From: Rickettsiales bacterium
GTDB taxonomy: Bacteria > Pseudomonadota > Alphaproteobacteria > Rickettsiales > Anaplasmataceae
DNA length: 64,000 nucleotides
Direction: 5' to 3'
Assembly (NCBI GenBank): GCA_031266615.1
Contig: JAISAR010000006.1
Span: forward strand, 1-64,000
Positions 16,255 through 26,439 of this stretch are shown here, in pieces; the first letter of the stretch is position 1; the number at the start of each line of letters is the position of its first letter. The notes beneath the pieces are model-generated. The model did no database searches. It was given only the letters and a program-made list of their open reading frames with translations, and was not told where the DNA came from. The translations under genes were made by a program, and so were the position numbers.

Positions 16255-19200
16255 GTCCTGGTAACCTTTGCAGTTGTTTATCCACTATTGGATCATTTAA
16301 ATAGGTTTCAGGTTTATTGTCTATTTTCCCTGGCAACTGACTCTCTGACTGACTAGCGCTAGTAAGAGAAACAGCAGCAAGTATAGAATTAATTGTTCCT
16401 TTAACCAACTGTTCTAGTGAAGATCCTTTCAACTTGCGTGTTTGCTCTGCTTCTTCAATTTCACGTTTTGAACCTTCAAAAGGGACTGACCTTGTTGCTT
16501 GTATCACTTCTTCTCTGTTTTTATTATCTTTCAGGTGGTCAAGATATTCCCTAGCTGTCATGCTAACTTCTTTCTTATCTAGGTGGTCTTGAAATTTTTT
16601 GCTACTTAAATTCATATCAACATTAATAAGTAGCGGTACACCACCTTCCACATTGATTTTAGTGCCAAAGTCATATAGCTGTACTCTAGATAATTCTTGA
16701 CCATTAATCTTAATAGGACCAAGTTTCTTATCCTGCTCTGCTAGAAGTTGACGTTCTGTTTTAATTTCTTTTGCTAAAATTTGCTTATCTTCACTGGATA
16801 GTAGGTCATTAGCTCGCTCAACGTCAAAGTGTTCAACAAGTAAACCTTTTTCTTCTATTTTATAGCCAGCAGATTGTATTCCTTTTTCTACAACTTGCAT
16901 AAGCTGATCAACATTTTTTAATCCGGAAACAAACGCTGCATTACTATCAAAATACGCATAATTACCACCAACTTTATAAATAGCAACAACATGATTATTG
17001 ATTACTAAATGAATGGCAAAATCACCTTTAATTCTAGCTATATAATTCGATAAATCACCAAATGTTTTATAGCTCTTAGTATTAATTAAGTTTGAGGGTA
17101 GACTATTTGTAAGAGAATCTAGCTGTTGTTCAAAACCATCAAGTAACTTGCTAAAAGTAAAAACTTCTCTTTCTTCTCGTTTAGATATCTGCTTACCCTG
17201 AACTATACGCTCATAAATTTCAGATGAAGTCTCTAAATTATTTAAAAATGATCTGTCACCCTGTGATAATAAAGCTTGAGATAGACCACGTGTGATTGTT
17301 ACACATTTACCATCGATTTTAACTCCACGTTCTTCAAATGACGGTAGGTAAAGACCTTGTCTTATTGACTTCATTCCTACATTTGGCAAGTGATTATCAA
17401 TAAACTGAGACAAGTGTAAGTAGGCTTTTTGTTGCCTTTTGCACTTTTGTATTGAATGATTAATAACTTGACGCTTTTTAGTTAATGCTTGTAGATCACT
17501 TTCATCAAAAGAAGCACTCCTTTTCCGTACTTGTGGTTTAATCATCACTTCCCCATACGCTTTGATGAAGTTGTCTTGGGGGTTTTTACACTTCCAATCA
17601 ATTAATTCTACTATCTGATCCCTAGAGCTTGATAATGCATACTGAAATTCACTTGCTGGATCGAGTATTAAAAGCTCTTGGCCAGTGTCTATTAATTTTA
17701 ACCCTGCTTCTCCCAATATAAATAAGTAGTTTGCGCTTTCTAAAACATGTACAGACACTTGTTCACTCAGTAAAGTGTCGATCAATTTTAATACGGTCTC
17801 AAGCTGGCTAGACTTAAAAGATAAACTCATTTTTTGCTCTATAGAGAAGTGAGTAAAACGTGCAAGCATTTTTATGAAGGCTAACTTGTGAACGTCAGGT
17901 AACTGTTCCTCTTTCATCATATCTATTATAGGATAGATTAACCCATGTAAAATGTTAGATGCATACCCTGTGTCAAAACCAGTAATTCTACCATATCCTA
18001 TTGGTTCATCTAGAACTGAACAAAATTGTCTTGACATTTTGGGTGTTAAAATCTCAAAACGTTTGGCAAATTCAATCCCATCTCTCTCAAGCCAGTAATA
18101 GCCTTCGCTAGAGTAAAGCTTTTCAATATTTTGCTTAATCTCTGCAACAAAAGGAAACTCGATAAGTAGTAGATTAAGTCTTCCTTGACTCCATGGACTC
18201 AGAAAGTTTATTAATTCTTCTGCATACTTTTCCTTTTTATTTTCCTGGGTAGAAGAGTCTAATTTAGCTAATTTCTGTTCAAAAGTTTTAGTATCTCCTA
18301 TCACACTACTTAACATATCTTTCATAAACTTGCGATTAAGTTTATTTTGCAATTTAGCTTGAGCTGAGTAGTGTTTAACTGCATTATAAATATTATTGTT
18401 CCTTGAAAATTCGTCATTTGCAAGTCCATAATACGACTTTCCATTTGCTTTTACTAGAAACTCTAAAGTAGTCTCTAATTCCTCAATATCCGTCTCCTTA
18501 AGAAATTTTTGAAAAAGCTTGTTAATTAATTTTTCGTCACCATTATAAAAATAACCGCTACGATAACAATGACTATCTTGCCAATTCATACATGATTCAA
18601 CATCTTCTTTCAACTCGCTTAAGCTTTTTTCAGATATAGCACTATCGGGAGGTAGGTTAAAAAGTTGTGATGATCCTTTTGTTTCCATTTCTCTCAACAA
18701 ATCACAATCTTGAATTGCTTTCCACTTATTATTTAAGTCATCATTATCACATTTTTTTTGTATCCCATGTTCAAAAAAAACACGTATTAATTTATTGCGA
18801 TTTAAAAAAATATTTCTTAGGAGGAATTCGCGTATTAGCTTATACTCAGGATCATCCTCTCTTTTACCTAACATACTAACCAACAGCTTTGCCATAAAAT
18901 ATTCAGCATAAGTACGGTGAACAAAATCTACAATATCAGTATCTTTAAAATTCTTAATAAGGCCCATACCACTTAATTCATCTTGCAAAAATACTTGATG
19001 TGTTTGATCTCTTAAAAACTCCTTACACGTTTGATCTTCAGAAAATAATGTTTTCAAAGCTAAGCACCCGTGTGCTTTTGTATACGATTCAGTTAATACA
19101 ATTTGTGAACCCTTACCTAATAATTCCTTGCCAATTTTTATCTTTTCTGTAAAATACCTGTCATATTGATGCTCAATAAACCTTTCGTACAGGTCAAATA

Positions 19201-21844
19201 TATTGTTAATTCTAAATTCAGAAGGATTAAACTTTTCAGATTTAAGATACTTTCTACACTCATCTTGAAAAATTTCAGCCACCATTCGTGCTTGTAGTAC
19301 GATTCCTACTAAATCTCCTTCTTTCATAAGGCCTAATCCACGGAAATGTCCTAGGAGTTTTTCTGTGAAATCATCGATTCTATTTTCTTTCTCTTGATCT
19401 GAATTTTTTACATTTAACTTGCTAATCCAAAATTGCTTTAAAAATTCTTTTTGTTGTTCCTTATCAAGGGGGTTTAAAAAATACGAAAATATTCCTAAAG
19501 CATTTTCTACCTCATATTGCTTATTTAAGCGAGTTGTCAACCATACTTTTCCTTTTGTATCTTTGAGGGTTTGTAATAACCGAATCACTCCTTCTTGATT
19601 ACGATCTTTAATTTCATCATACCCATCTAATAATAAAACAACTTGGCCTTGATGTTTTAGACGATATCTTAGTAGACTTTTCGCCAATGCAGTTTCTAAA
19701 CCTACAGTACTTTTAGAGAAAAATTTTATAATCCCTCCTAAATCCTCAAATTTTGCATTTTCTATATGCGTTTGATGGTCTTTTAAATTGACTCTAATAA
19801 ACCATGAAGATAAATCTAGCTTTTGGAAACACGTAGTCAATACAGTAGACTTTCCTATACCAGGGTCTCCAGCAATAATTACAACTGAGTCTGTTAGATC
19901 CTCTATTTTTTTTCTTGAATCTTTTATTATAAATTCACGTAAGTCAGATAATCTGCTTGAATGTTTCAATATAAACTTATTATCTATGCTTGTAATCCAG
20001 TGAACATCCTTTACACTGTTATTGTTAGCTAATTTTTTGAAGTCCTCCTCTGGGTTCTTAGCGTCTAACACAAAAAATCTTCCGTCCAAAAATCCTTCAT
20101 CAGAGCTTCCTTTACTAAATGCTTTTATCTTACCTTTTTCTTCTTGAGGAACTAGATTGTTAAGACAGTCTTCTCCGATAGCACTAAAAGTAAATATATC
20201 TTCTTTTCTTTTTTCTACACAATTTTTCAATGAACCCTTACTCATTATTTGATAGTCAAATTCACGTGGAATATCAATATGGTAAGGATCATAATATGGA
20301 GAACTAGAATCTCTAAAATCAGGTAACTTATCCCCCACTACTATATCTTCATCAGAAATAAGCTCACAAAGTGTTTCACATTTCACTACTTTTTCTAATT
20401 TATGTATCTCCTCTTCTGAGAGCCCATTATTGTTTAATTTCTTATCTTCTATTTCTACTAAATGTGCTAAATCTCTTTCCTGACCTTGAAATATTATTGT
20501 CTTTTTCAAAAGCTTATTTTGTAAGTAGTCTGGATCTAGATCTCTGACTCCTGTCTTATCCAGCCTTTCCTCATAATTATTTTTTAAGCATCCTTCTTTA
20601 AAGAAGCTAGCTAAAATACTGTTACTCTGTGTAATCAGAACAACTTTTTTTTCATTATCTTTTATAGAATCAGCCAATTCATTATACAGTCCTTTTATAT
20701 CCTCACATTCAGTTTGAGATTCATTTTTACATACAATTACTAACAGATTATCCTTAAATAAATTTCCTGCTTTGTTGTCTCCAAACTTTTTTAGGCTTAA
20801 TAGAGCTCTCAATTGCCAAGCTACTTGTTTTTTTACTTGACAAACTTTAGCTTGGCTCAGAAAGATATTCTTCTCGGAAGAAACGAAATTAAGGATTTTT
20901 TTGTCTTTAGAATTTAAAAAACCTTTTAATTTTTGCAATTCTTCAGACTCATTATTAAAATTAATACCTTTCTCTTTAATATAACTGTTGTACTCTCGAT
21001 CAGGAATAGAAAGCATAATCTCTTTTACCTTTTCTGCTCCCTCGCTAAAAAAATCATCCTTTTTTAAAAGGGCAGTACTTTTAGGTTTTTTTAGCCAGTC
21101 CAGCATCTGCTTCTGAACATAATTGTAAATCATTTCCGCCTGGACATAATCCTTTAAATGATCTAAACTGTTGAATATTTTATCTTGAATAAGCTTGCCT
21201 AGCTCTTCCTCATTTGGTTGCTCCACTGTAAATATCAATTTTTCAAAGAATTCTTTTATTTCATCATCTATAACAGGATCATTTGGTAAAGATTGCTTTA
21301 CTTCTTCATCAGATACACGTTTTAATTTTCCACCTGTGGGTTTAGTATGTTCTCCGAAAGTTGAAGATACATCAAGTTTTCTTTTACTTACTGTACTCCA
21401 TAAATTGTCACTATCAATACTTTTATCTATTTTCAAAGCTTCTTTCTTGAAGGCCTCTTGTAGAAGTTTAGCCCCTTTAGAAAGATTGTTCCCTTTTGTA
21501 AAATTTTCCTTAAGCTCACAATACCACTTTGTTTTCCCGGCTGCTCGATCACTTTTTTTATCAAACACCTCTTTTACTAATGGAACATGATAAGTTTTAA
21601 AAAGCTCATTTTTTAAATTTAAAGATTTTTTCTCACCAAAAATAACCTTCACTAATTCCTTTGCTAGCCTATTCAAGTCAGAAGCATCTTTTAGTCTTTC
21701 AACTATATCTTTGTTTTTATCGAAAATAAACTCGTAACGCTTGCCACCACCAATGTCTAGTATGTCATCACGTTTATCCTTATTAGTAAGCCTTCCACAA
21801 CCTCTTTCTATCTCTTTTTTTAATATCGTCACTAAAATCAGCAT
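16250..21844 (-). CDS. NACHT-type NTPase with C58 (YopT-like) protease-like C-terminus; downstream part of a frameshift-split gene
   Basis: 1864 codons. A NACHT module has Walker A GDPGIGKST (residues 659-667) and Walker B VVLLLDGYDE (about 732-741); a VDFVHRTYAEYFMAKLL helix near 980 is typical of STAND/NLR proteins. A long helical region follows. The C-terminus (about 1480-1700) resembles peptidase C58: His1618 (NNHVVAIY) and Asp1633 (YFDSN) fit the catalytic pair 15 residues apart, but the expected Cys before GLS is Thr1518, with Cys1514 four residues upstream. The ORF start lies inside the end of the upstream 197-codon frame and has no convincing ribosome site; the real protein probably begins at 22376 and is split at an A7 tract. 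Possible roles are immune-like sensing against phage, or a host-directed toxin. Confidence 0.75.
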   Translation of the reverse strand: MLILVTILKKEIERGCGRLTNKDKRDDILDIGGGKRYEFIFDKNKDIVERLKDASDLNRLAKELVKVIFGEKKSLNLKNELFKTYHVPLVKEVFDKKSDRAAGKTKWYCELKENFTKGNNLSKGAKLLQEAFKKEALKIDKSIDSDNLWSTVSKRKLDVSSTFGEHTKPTGGKLKRVSDEEVKQSLPNDPVIDDEIKEFFEKLIFTVEQPNEEELGKLIQDKIFNSLDHLKDYVQAEMIYNYVQKQMLDWLKKPKSTALLKKDDFFSEGAEKVKEIMLSIPDREYNSYIKEKGINFNNESEELQKLKGFLNSKDKKILNFVSSEKNIFLSQAKVCQVKKQVAWQLRALLSLKKFGDNKAGNLFKDNLLVIVCKNESQTECEDIKGLYNELADSIKDNEKKVVLITQSNSILASFFKEGCLKNNYEERLDKTGVRDLDPDYLQNKLLKKTIIFQGQERDLAHLVEIEDKKLNNNGLSEEEIHKLEKVVKCETLCELISDEDIVVGDKLPDFRDSSSPYYDPYHIDIPREFDYQIMSKGSLKNCVEKRKEDIFTFSAIGEDCLNNLVPQEEKGKIKAFSKGSSDEGFLDGRFFVLDAKNPEEDFKKLANNNSVKDVHWITSIDNKFILKHSSRLSDLREFIIKDSRKKIEDLTDSVVIIAGDPGIGKSTVLTTCFQKLDLSSWFIRVNLKDHQTHIENAKFEDLGGIIKFFSKSTVGLETALAKSLLRYRLKHQGQVVLLLDGYDEIKDRNQEGVIRLLQTLKDTKGKVWLTTRLNKQYEVENALGIFSYFLNPLDKEQQKEFLKQFWISKLNVKNSDQEKENRIDDFTEKLLGHFRGLGLMKEGDLVGIVLQARMVAEIFQDECRKYLKSEKFNPSEFRINNIFDLYERFIEHQYDRYFTEKIKIGKELLGKGSQIVLTESYTKAHGCLALKTLFSEDQTCKEFLRDQTHQVFLQDELSGMGLIKNFKDTDIVDFVHRTYAEYFMAKLLVSMLGKREDDPEYKLIREFLLRNIFLNRNKLIRVFFEHGIQKKCDNDDLNNKWKAIQDCDLLREMETKGSSQLFNLPPDSAISEKSLSELKEDVESCMNWQDSHCYRSGYFYNGDEKLINKLFQKFLKETDIEELETTLEFLVKANGKSYYGLANDEFSRNNNIYNAVKHYSAQAKLQNKLNRKFMKDMLSSVIGDTKTFEQKLAKLDSSTQENKKEKYAEELINFLSPWSQGRLNLLLIEFPFVAEIKQNIEKLYSSEGYYWLERDGIEFAKRFEILTPKMSRQFCSVLDEPIGYGRITGFDTGYASNILHGLIYPIIDMMKEEQLPDVHKLAFIKMLARFTHFSIEQKMSLSFKSSQLETVLKLIDTLLSEQVSVHVLESANYLFILGEAGLKLIDTGQELLILDPASEFQYALSSSRDQIVELIDWKCKNPQDNFIKAYGEVMIKPQVRKRSASFDESDLQALTKKRQVINHSIQKCKRQQKAYLHLSQFIDNHLPNVGMKSIRQGLYLPSFEERGVKIDGKCVTITRGLSQALLSQGDRSFLNNLETSSEIYERIVQGKQISKREEREVFTFSKLLDGFEQQLDSLTNSLPSNLINTKSYKTFGDLSNYIARIKGDFAIHLVINNHVVAIYKVGGNYAYFDSNAAFVSGLKNVDQLMQVVEKGIQSAGYKIEEKGLLVEHFDVERANDLLSSEDKQILAKEIKTERQLLAEQDKKLGPIKINGQELSRVQLYDFGTKINVEGGVPLLINVDMNLSSKKFQDHLDKKEVSMTAREYLDHLKDNKNREEVIQATRSVPFEGSKREIEEAEQTRKLKGSSLEQLVKGTINSILAAVSLTSASQSESQLPGKIDNKPETYLNDPIVDKQLQRLPGH

Positions 21845-22376
21845 TAGTACAAATAGTAAGATCTTTTATTTTTTCTTTATACTGTTGCTTTTGCTTAATT
21901 CTACGAAAAGAAATAAAGTACTTTTGTAAGTTGAATGGCTCTTTGGAATCTTCAGAAAGTAATTTGCCAATAGTAATCTTATCTTTTTCTGGATTCGACT
22001 TGTGTTTTGCTTGTAAAAAACGATACTGCCCATCTCTACCATACTTGAATATTACATCATCAAATTTTTCTGCATCTTTTTTTTCGGAATATAATTCGAA
22101 CCTGTACTTCTCATCCAAAGCAGTTTGTAAAAACAATATTGATAGCTTTAGTTGATAAATAGTACCATGTAGAGCACTCCTTACTCCTTCCCCACTCAAG
22201 CTATTATCATGGGAGGATTGCTGATTTCCTTGCCTAGCGTTAGAAGGCCCTGGTTGATTGAAATCATTTCCTACTCCGCTTTCTAATGGGCTCAATGGTT
22301 GCTTTCTTGAACTGCTGCCTTGACAACCAGAAGTTCCTGGTTGCTGACCATTAGACTTTTTATCCCTCGCATGCAT
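21783..22376 (-). CDS. Cap4/DUF4297-like nuclease N-terminus, upstream part of the split NACHT gene
   Basis: 197 codons ending just after the A7 tract at 21815-21821. After a low-complexity Ser/Gln/Gly leader (1-65), residues 68-130 give the layout of Cap4-type dsDNA endonucleases: a long helix, Glu94, Asp106/Asp107 and QAKHK (Gln122, Lys124), i.e. E...DD...QxK of the PD-(D/E)XK fold. Beyond the A7 run the frame ends in RDRKRLWKAY; removing one A instead continues as KKEIERGCGRLTNK into the 1864-codon frame. The full product would be about 2040 residues. Confidence 0.7.
   Translation of the reverse strand: MHARDKKSNGQQPGTSGCQGSSSRKQPLSPLESGVGNDFNQPGPSNARQGNQQSSHDNSLSGEGVRSALHGTIYQLKLSILFLQTALDEKYRFELYSEKKDAEKFDDVIFKYGRDGQYRFLQAKHKSNPEKDKITIGKLLSEDSKEPFNLQKYFISFRRIKQKQQYKEKIKDLTICTNADFSDDIKKRDRKRLWKAY
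21815..21821 (-). other. A7 tract (coding strand): frameshift or slippage site joining nuclease and NACHT frames
   Basis: On the minus strand the bases read ATT AAA AAA AGA; with one A fewer they read ATT AAA AAA GAG and enter the long downstream frame. It is either a disabling insertion or a site where polymerase slippage restores the full protein in some transcripts, as known for poly(A) tracts of insect endosymbionts. Confidence 0.7.
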
Positions 22377-22641
22377 AACTAATTACCCCCACAAAAACTA
22401 TCGATAACCTCATCCGGTGCAGAACTGAAAGTTACCAAATGCCTGAAATATTGACTTATTCAAATCCTTGTTCAAAACCTTCTACACCTAATTTAGTATA
22501 TCTTGTTGCCTGAAAAAGCACAACAGAATTTTCCACGTATTAATAAAAAGGCTTTTAAGAATTTTGAAGAAGAAAATTTATCTTGCTTAAAAACTTATAG
22601 GTGCTATGTTTAGCATAAATTTCTCTTAATAGGAGGTTTTT

Positions 22642-25248
22642 ATGTTTACTAATAGAACAGCTAATAATTGGAATCAGTTGCAATTTCCTGTAGAATTCTT
22701 AAACGTAGATGATGAGGCTCAGAAACATCGTAGTCTTACACCGCTGCATTTAGCAGCAGGAAATGGTCAGTTAGATTTAGCCAACACTTTGTTAGCAGAA
22801 GGTTTAGACATTAACTCAGAGATTAAATATAACCGCTTTACGCCACTGTATTTTGCAATTGCAAAAAATCGCTTAGAAATGGTTAATTTTCTCATTGCAC
22901 ATGGAGCAGATGTGAACCGTAAGGCTATTCTAGGCTTTACACCTTTAAGTTTTGCATCGCAGCAAGGCTATTTAGATATATTCAACACTTTAATTGCAAA
23001 TGGAGCAGATCTTAATACTAAAACAGATAAACTTAATACGCCTTTACACTTAGCAGCAGAGAATGGCTACCCAGGCATAGTAAACGTTCTTATTGAAAAA
23101 CGGTTAGATGTTAATGCTGAAAATAGTGATCAGGTTAGACCTTTACATTATGCGTGTATGAATGGCCATCCTGAAATAGCGAGAACTCTTGTTGCATATG
23201 GATCTGACATCAATGCTGGTTCTTCAGCTGTCGGTGCTCATGACAAGAGAGTTGATACAAATATTACACCCTTACATTTGGGAGTACAATTTGCTCATTT
23301 GGACGTGGTAAAGCTTTTACTTGAAGCAGGGGCAAATGTTAATGCTAGAACAAGTGATAGAATTACACCTTTGCATTTGGCGTCTCAAAATGGCTTTTTA
23401 GAGTTAGTGGATGTTTTACTGAAAGCAAAGTCTGACGTTAATGCTAAGGATTATGAAAATCTTACACCTTTACACTTAGCAACAGGACGCAATCACTTTG
23501 AAGTAGTTAAGTCTCTTCTCCTTGCGGAAGAAATCGATGTTAATGCTAGGGGGTACGATAATTCTACAGCTTTACACATAGGGTCCCAGAATGGTCATTT
23601 AGAGATAGTTAAGCTGTTGCTAGAAAAAAAAGCCAATATTAATGATAGAAAAAACGAAGGTTTCACACCTTTACATCTAGCAATTCAGCAAAGTCATGTA
23701 GAAGTAAGTGATTTTTTGATAAAAAATGGGGCAAACATTAATGCTACGGATGATCAGAATTGGGCTCCTCTACATAATGCAGCATATAATGGCTTTTCCC
23801 TGAAGATAGTAGAGAACTTAATTGCACAGGGAGCAAATGTAGATGCAAAGACAGATGATGGTAGGAGAGCTCTACATTTGGCAGCAGAGCATAATCACTT
23901 AGAAATAGTAGATTTTTTAATTAAAGGTGGAGCTGACATTAACGCTATGGATAATAGAAAGTGGACTCCTTTACATTGTGCAGCGTATGACGGTAACTTA
24001 GAAGTGGCTAAATCTTTGCTTGATGCAGGGGGAAACATTGACGCTAAAACAGTCAAAAATACTACTCCTCTACATTTCGCAGTAGATCATGGTCACTTAG
24101 AGGTAGTCAAATTACTTTTAGAAAGAGGAGCAGATGTTAATGCTCTAGATCATACAAATTGGACTCCTTTGCATTTTGCAGCAGAAAGAGGTTATGATCA
24201 AATTTCCACTGTTCTGTTAAAATATGGTGCTGATGTAAGTGTGGAAGAAAGTAAAGACAGAGGCACAGCTTTACATCTTGCAGTTCAATATGGTCGCTTT
24301 AAGGTAGTTAAAACCCTTATTATAAATGGAGCAGACGTTAATGCACAGATGGATAAAGGTGCTACACCTTTACATTTAGGAGCACAACTTGGTAATTTAG
24401 ATATAGTTAAGTTCTTGCTTATGAATGGAGCGTATTTTAATGCTAGGACCAAGGTAGATAGATATGTTTTGCCATTACATTTTGCAGAGAAAAGTGGAAA
24501 CTTGGAAGTTGTAAAATTACTAAGGCTGATTGAAAAACTTTTTAAAGCTATAAAAAGTAATAATTTTAAGATAGTGGAGAGTTTAGTAAAACAAGATGTA
24601 GTTATTAATGCCAAAGATACTGATGGATGGACAGCACTACATTATGCTGTTAATAATGGACGTATAGATATTGCAAGCATCTTACTGACAAATGGAACCG
24701 ATGTAACTCAGGTTACTAATAAAGGCAATACACCATTATATATTGCTGTTTTAAAAGATAACAAAGAAATCATTGAAGTTTTATTACAACATGTAAGTAG
24801 TGACAAATTAAATGACTTTATAAATTCTAGGACTACTGTTGGTGGTACTACATCACTTCATGTTGCTGCTAAGAATGGCTCACTGGAGATCGTAAAATCT
24901 TTGTTGAAACATGGTGCAATCTACAACGTTAAAAATAAAGAAGGCAAAACACCTATTGATTTTTCTCAAGACCAGAAAGTGACTAACTTACTGAAATTAG
25001 TTGAAGAATTATTTGAAGGTGCAAAAAATGGTAGTGTTGAAATTATCAGTAAGCTGAAGGCGACAAAACCTGATGAGCGCGTAGCTGTAACAAATGCTCG
25101 TAATAATCAAGGCAAATCATTACTGCAGGTTACAATAATCAATAAACACCAAAACCTTACGAGCAGATTATTAGAAATATTAGAAAGCCCAGATCAGAGT
25201 CTACAAGATGTTAACGTAGAAGATCAAGTGAAGAGTTTGAAGTTATAG
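22642..25248 (+). CDS. Large ankyrin repeat protein (868 aa)
   Basis: About 20 ankyrin repeats fill residues 30-800, with repeated TPLHLAAENGH and LLLEAGANVNAR patterns and longer loops near residues 200, 590 and 730. No signal peptide or membrane helix is visible. TAGGAGG lies 7 bases before the ATG. It is divergent from the nuclease-NACHT gene, 265 bases away, so the two could share control. The C-terminal 70 residues are more helical. The function is presumably protein binding; the target is unknown. Confidence 0.9.
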   Translation: MFTNRTANNWNQLQFPVEFLNVDDEAQKHRSLTPLHLAAGNGQLDLANTLLAEGLDINSEIKYNRFTPLYFAIAKNRLEMVNFLIAHGADVNRKAILGFTPLSFASQQGYLDIFNTLIANGADLNTKTDKLNTPLHLAAENGYPGIVNVLIEKRLDVNAENSDQVRPLHYACMNGHPEIARTLVAYGSDINAGSSAVGAHDKRVDTNITPLHLGVQFAHLDVVKLLLEAGANVNARTSDRITPLHLASQNGFLELVDVLLKAKSDVNAKDYENLTPLHLATGRNHFEVVKSLLLAEEIDVNARGYDNSTALHIGSQNGHLEIVKLLLEKKANINDRKNEGFTPLHLAIQQSHVEVSDFLIKNGANINATDDQNWAPLHNAAYNGFSLKIVENLIAQGANVDAKTDDGRRALHLAAEHNHLEIVDFLIKGGADINAMDNRKWTPLHCAAYDGNLEVAKSLLDAGGNIDAKTVKNTTPLHFAVDHGHLEVVKLLLERGADVNALDHTNWTPLHFAAERGYDQISTVLLKYGADVSVEESKDRGTALHLAVQYGRFKVVKTLIINGADVNAQMDKGATPLHLGAQLGNLDIVKFLLMNGAYFNARTKVDRYVLPLHFAEKSGNLEVVKLLRLIEKLFKAIKSNNFKIVESLVKQDVVINAKDTDGWTALHYAVNNGRIDIASILLTNGTDVTQVTNKGNTPLYIAVLKDNKEIIEVLLQHVSSDKLNDFINSRTTVGGTTSLHVAAKNGSLEIVKSLLKHGAIYNVKNKEGKTPIDFSQDQKVTNLLKLVEELFEGAKNGSVEIISKLKATKPDERVAVTNARNNQGKSLLQVTIINKHQNLTSRLLEILESPDQSLQDVNVEDQVKSLKL

Positions 25249-25349
25249 TTTTCTCTCGAATGAAGCTCCGATGGTTAACATGTCTAGATTAAAAAAATAT
25301 ATCAAAAATTTGCTAAAAAATAAGTGAAATTTAGGAGGATTTTAACAAT

Positions 25350-26429
25350 ATGCTAAATAATAATATTAACAAAGAGTTAGAAAAAGCAGTCTATGAGAAA
25401 AACTTGGAAGAAGTTAAAGCTCTTTTATCTGCAGGTGCTGATATTAATCTTAGAGTAGAACATAATAGAGATACGTTACTTCATTATGCTAGTAGTGTAG
25501 AAATTACTAAAGAGCTTTTGTTACGTGGTGCTGAAGTTAATGCAAGAAACATGTATAGTGAAACTCCACTGCATTCTGCTATAACATTTGGAAAGAAATT
25601 GGAATTAGTTAGAGAACTTTTAAAACATGGAGCTGATGTAAATGCAACAAACCGTAAAGGCAATACTGCACTAAATCATGCTGTAAAAAAAAGTGACAAA
25701 AATCTGGAAGTAATTAAAGAACTATTAGAATATGGAGCTGATATCAACATAAGAAATCGTGAACGTCGGCTTTTCGATAATCATAACACACCCTTAGATA
25801 ATGCTATGAGTTATCCTGAATGTGCTAAACTACTCATTAAATTTACTTTAATAAAGAATTTTAGTAAAGATTATAAACAAATTATCAATTTAACTCCCTA
25901 TAAAACGTTCAATACCTATAGTGAATTATCGCGTTACTTTGACGACTGTATCTGCGAAATTCTACAAATGAAAACAGATAAAATAAAAAATGACCTTTCA
26001 CTGTACGAACTTGTTACAAACAATTTCAATAAACATGTACTATATGATAACCAATTATCTGTAAAATTAACAAAGATTGGTTATTCTGTACACTATCCTA
26101 TATATAATGATATTATATTAGATAAGATAAAACCATTTTTAGAAAGAGCAGATTTGTTAAACAAATTAAATAAGGTACAAGTTTATACTAAGCTAGATAT
26201 ACTAAATCAGGATATTAAGGGAAAAAAAGTTATTCTGGACTCTGATTCCACATGCAATATAATTGAATATTTATCTAATGACGACTTGTTAAACCTTATA
26301 GCAGCGTTTAATGATTCTGATAAATGTGCCATTCGATCTTTAAGTTCATTAAATAATCTCGTAGAACCAAACACAAGGTTACATGAAGCTTCAACAAGCA
26401 ATTATGCTAAACGTGCAAGATTAGAATAA
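25350..26429 (+). CDS. Ankyrin protein with PRANC-like C-terminus (359 aa)
   Basis: Residues 5-165 carry four to five ankyrin repeats (LLSAGADINLR, ETPLHSAITFGKK, ELLKHGADVNATN). From about 180 a helical region ends in a CNIIEYLSNDDLLNLIAAFN stretch, resembling the PRANC domain of poxvirus, Wolbachia and parasitoid-wasp ankyrin proteins. In poxviruses PRANC is F-box-like and recruits SCF ubiquitin ligases. The first proline-containing part of the PRANC motif is divergent. AGGAGG precedes the start by about 11 bases. It probably follows the upstream ankyrin gene in one transcript (101-base gap). Confidence 0.78.
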   Translation: MLNNNINKELEKAVYEKNLEEVKALLSAGADINLRVEHNRDTLLHYASSVEITKELLLRGAEVNARNMYSETPLHSAITFGKKLELVRELLKHGADVNATNRKGNTALNHAVKKSDKNLEVIKELLEYGADINIRNRERRLFDNHNTPLDNAMSYPECAKLLIKFTLIKNFSKDYKQIINLTPYKTFNTYSELSRYFDDCICEILQMKTDKIKNDLSLYELVTNNFNKHVLYDNQLSVKLTKIGYSVHYPIYNDIILDKIKPFLERADLLNKLNKVQVYTKLDILNQDIKGKKVILDSDSTCNIIEYLSNDDLLNLIAAFNDSDKCAIRSLSSLNNLVEPNTRLHEASTSNYAKRARLE

Positions 26430-26439
26430 ATACGTTTTC

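Noticed and set aside
21195..21590. 131-codon plus-strand frame inside the NACHT gene
   Set aside because: Antisense shadow of a long coding frame, Ser/Phe-rich as expected from complementing Glu/Lys codons.
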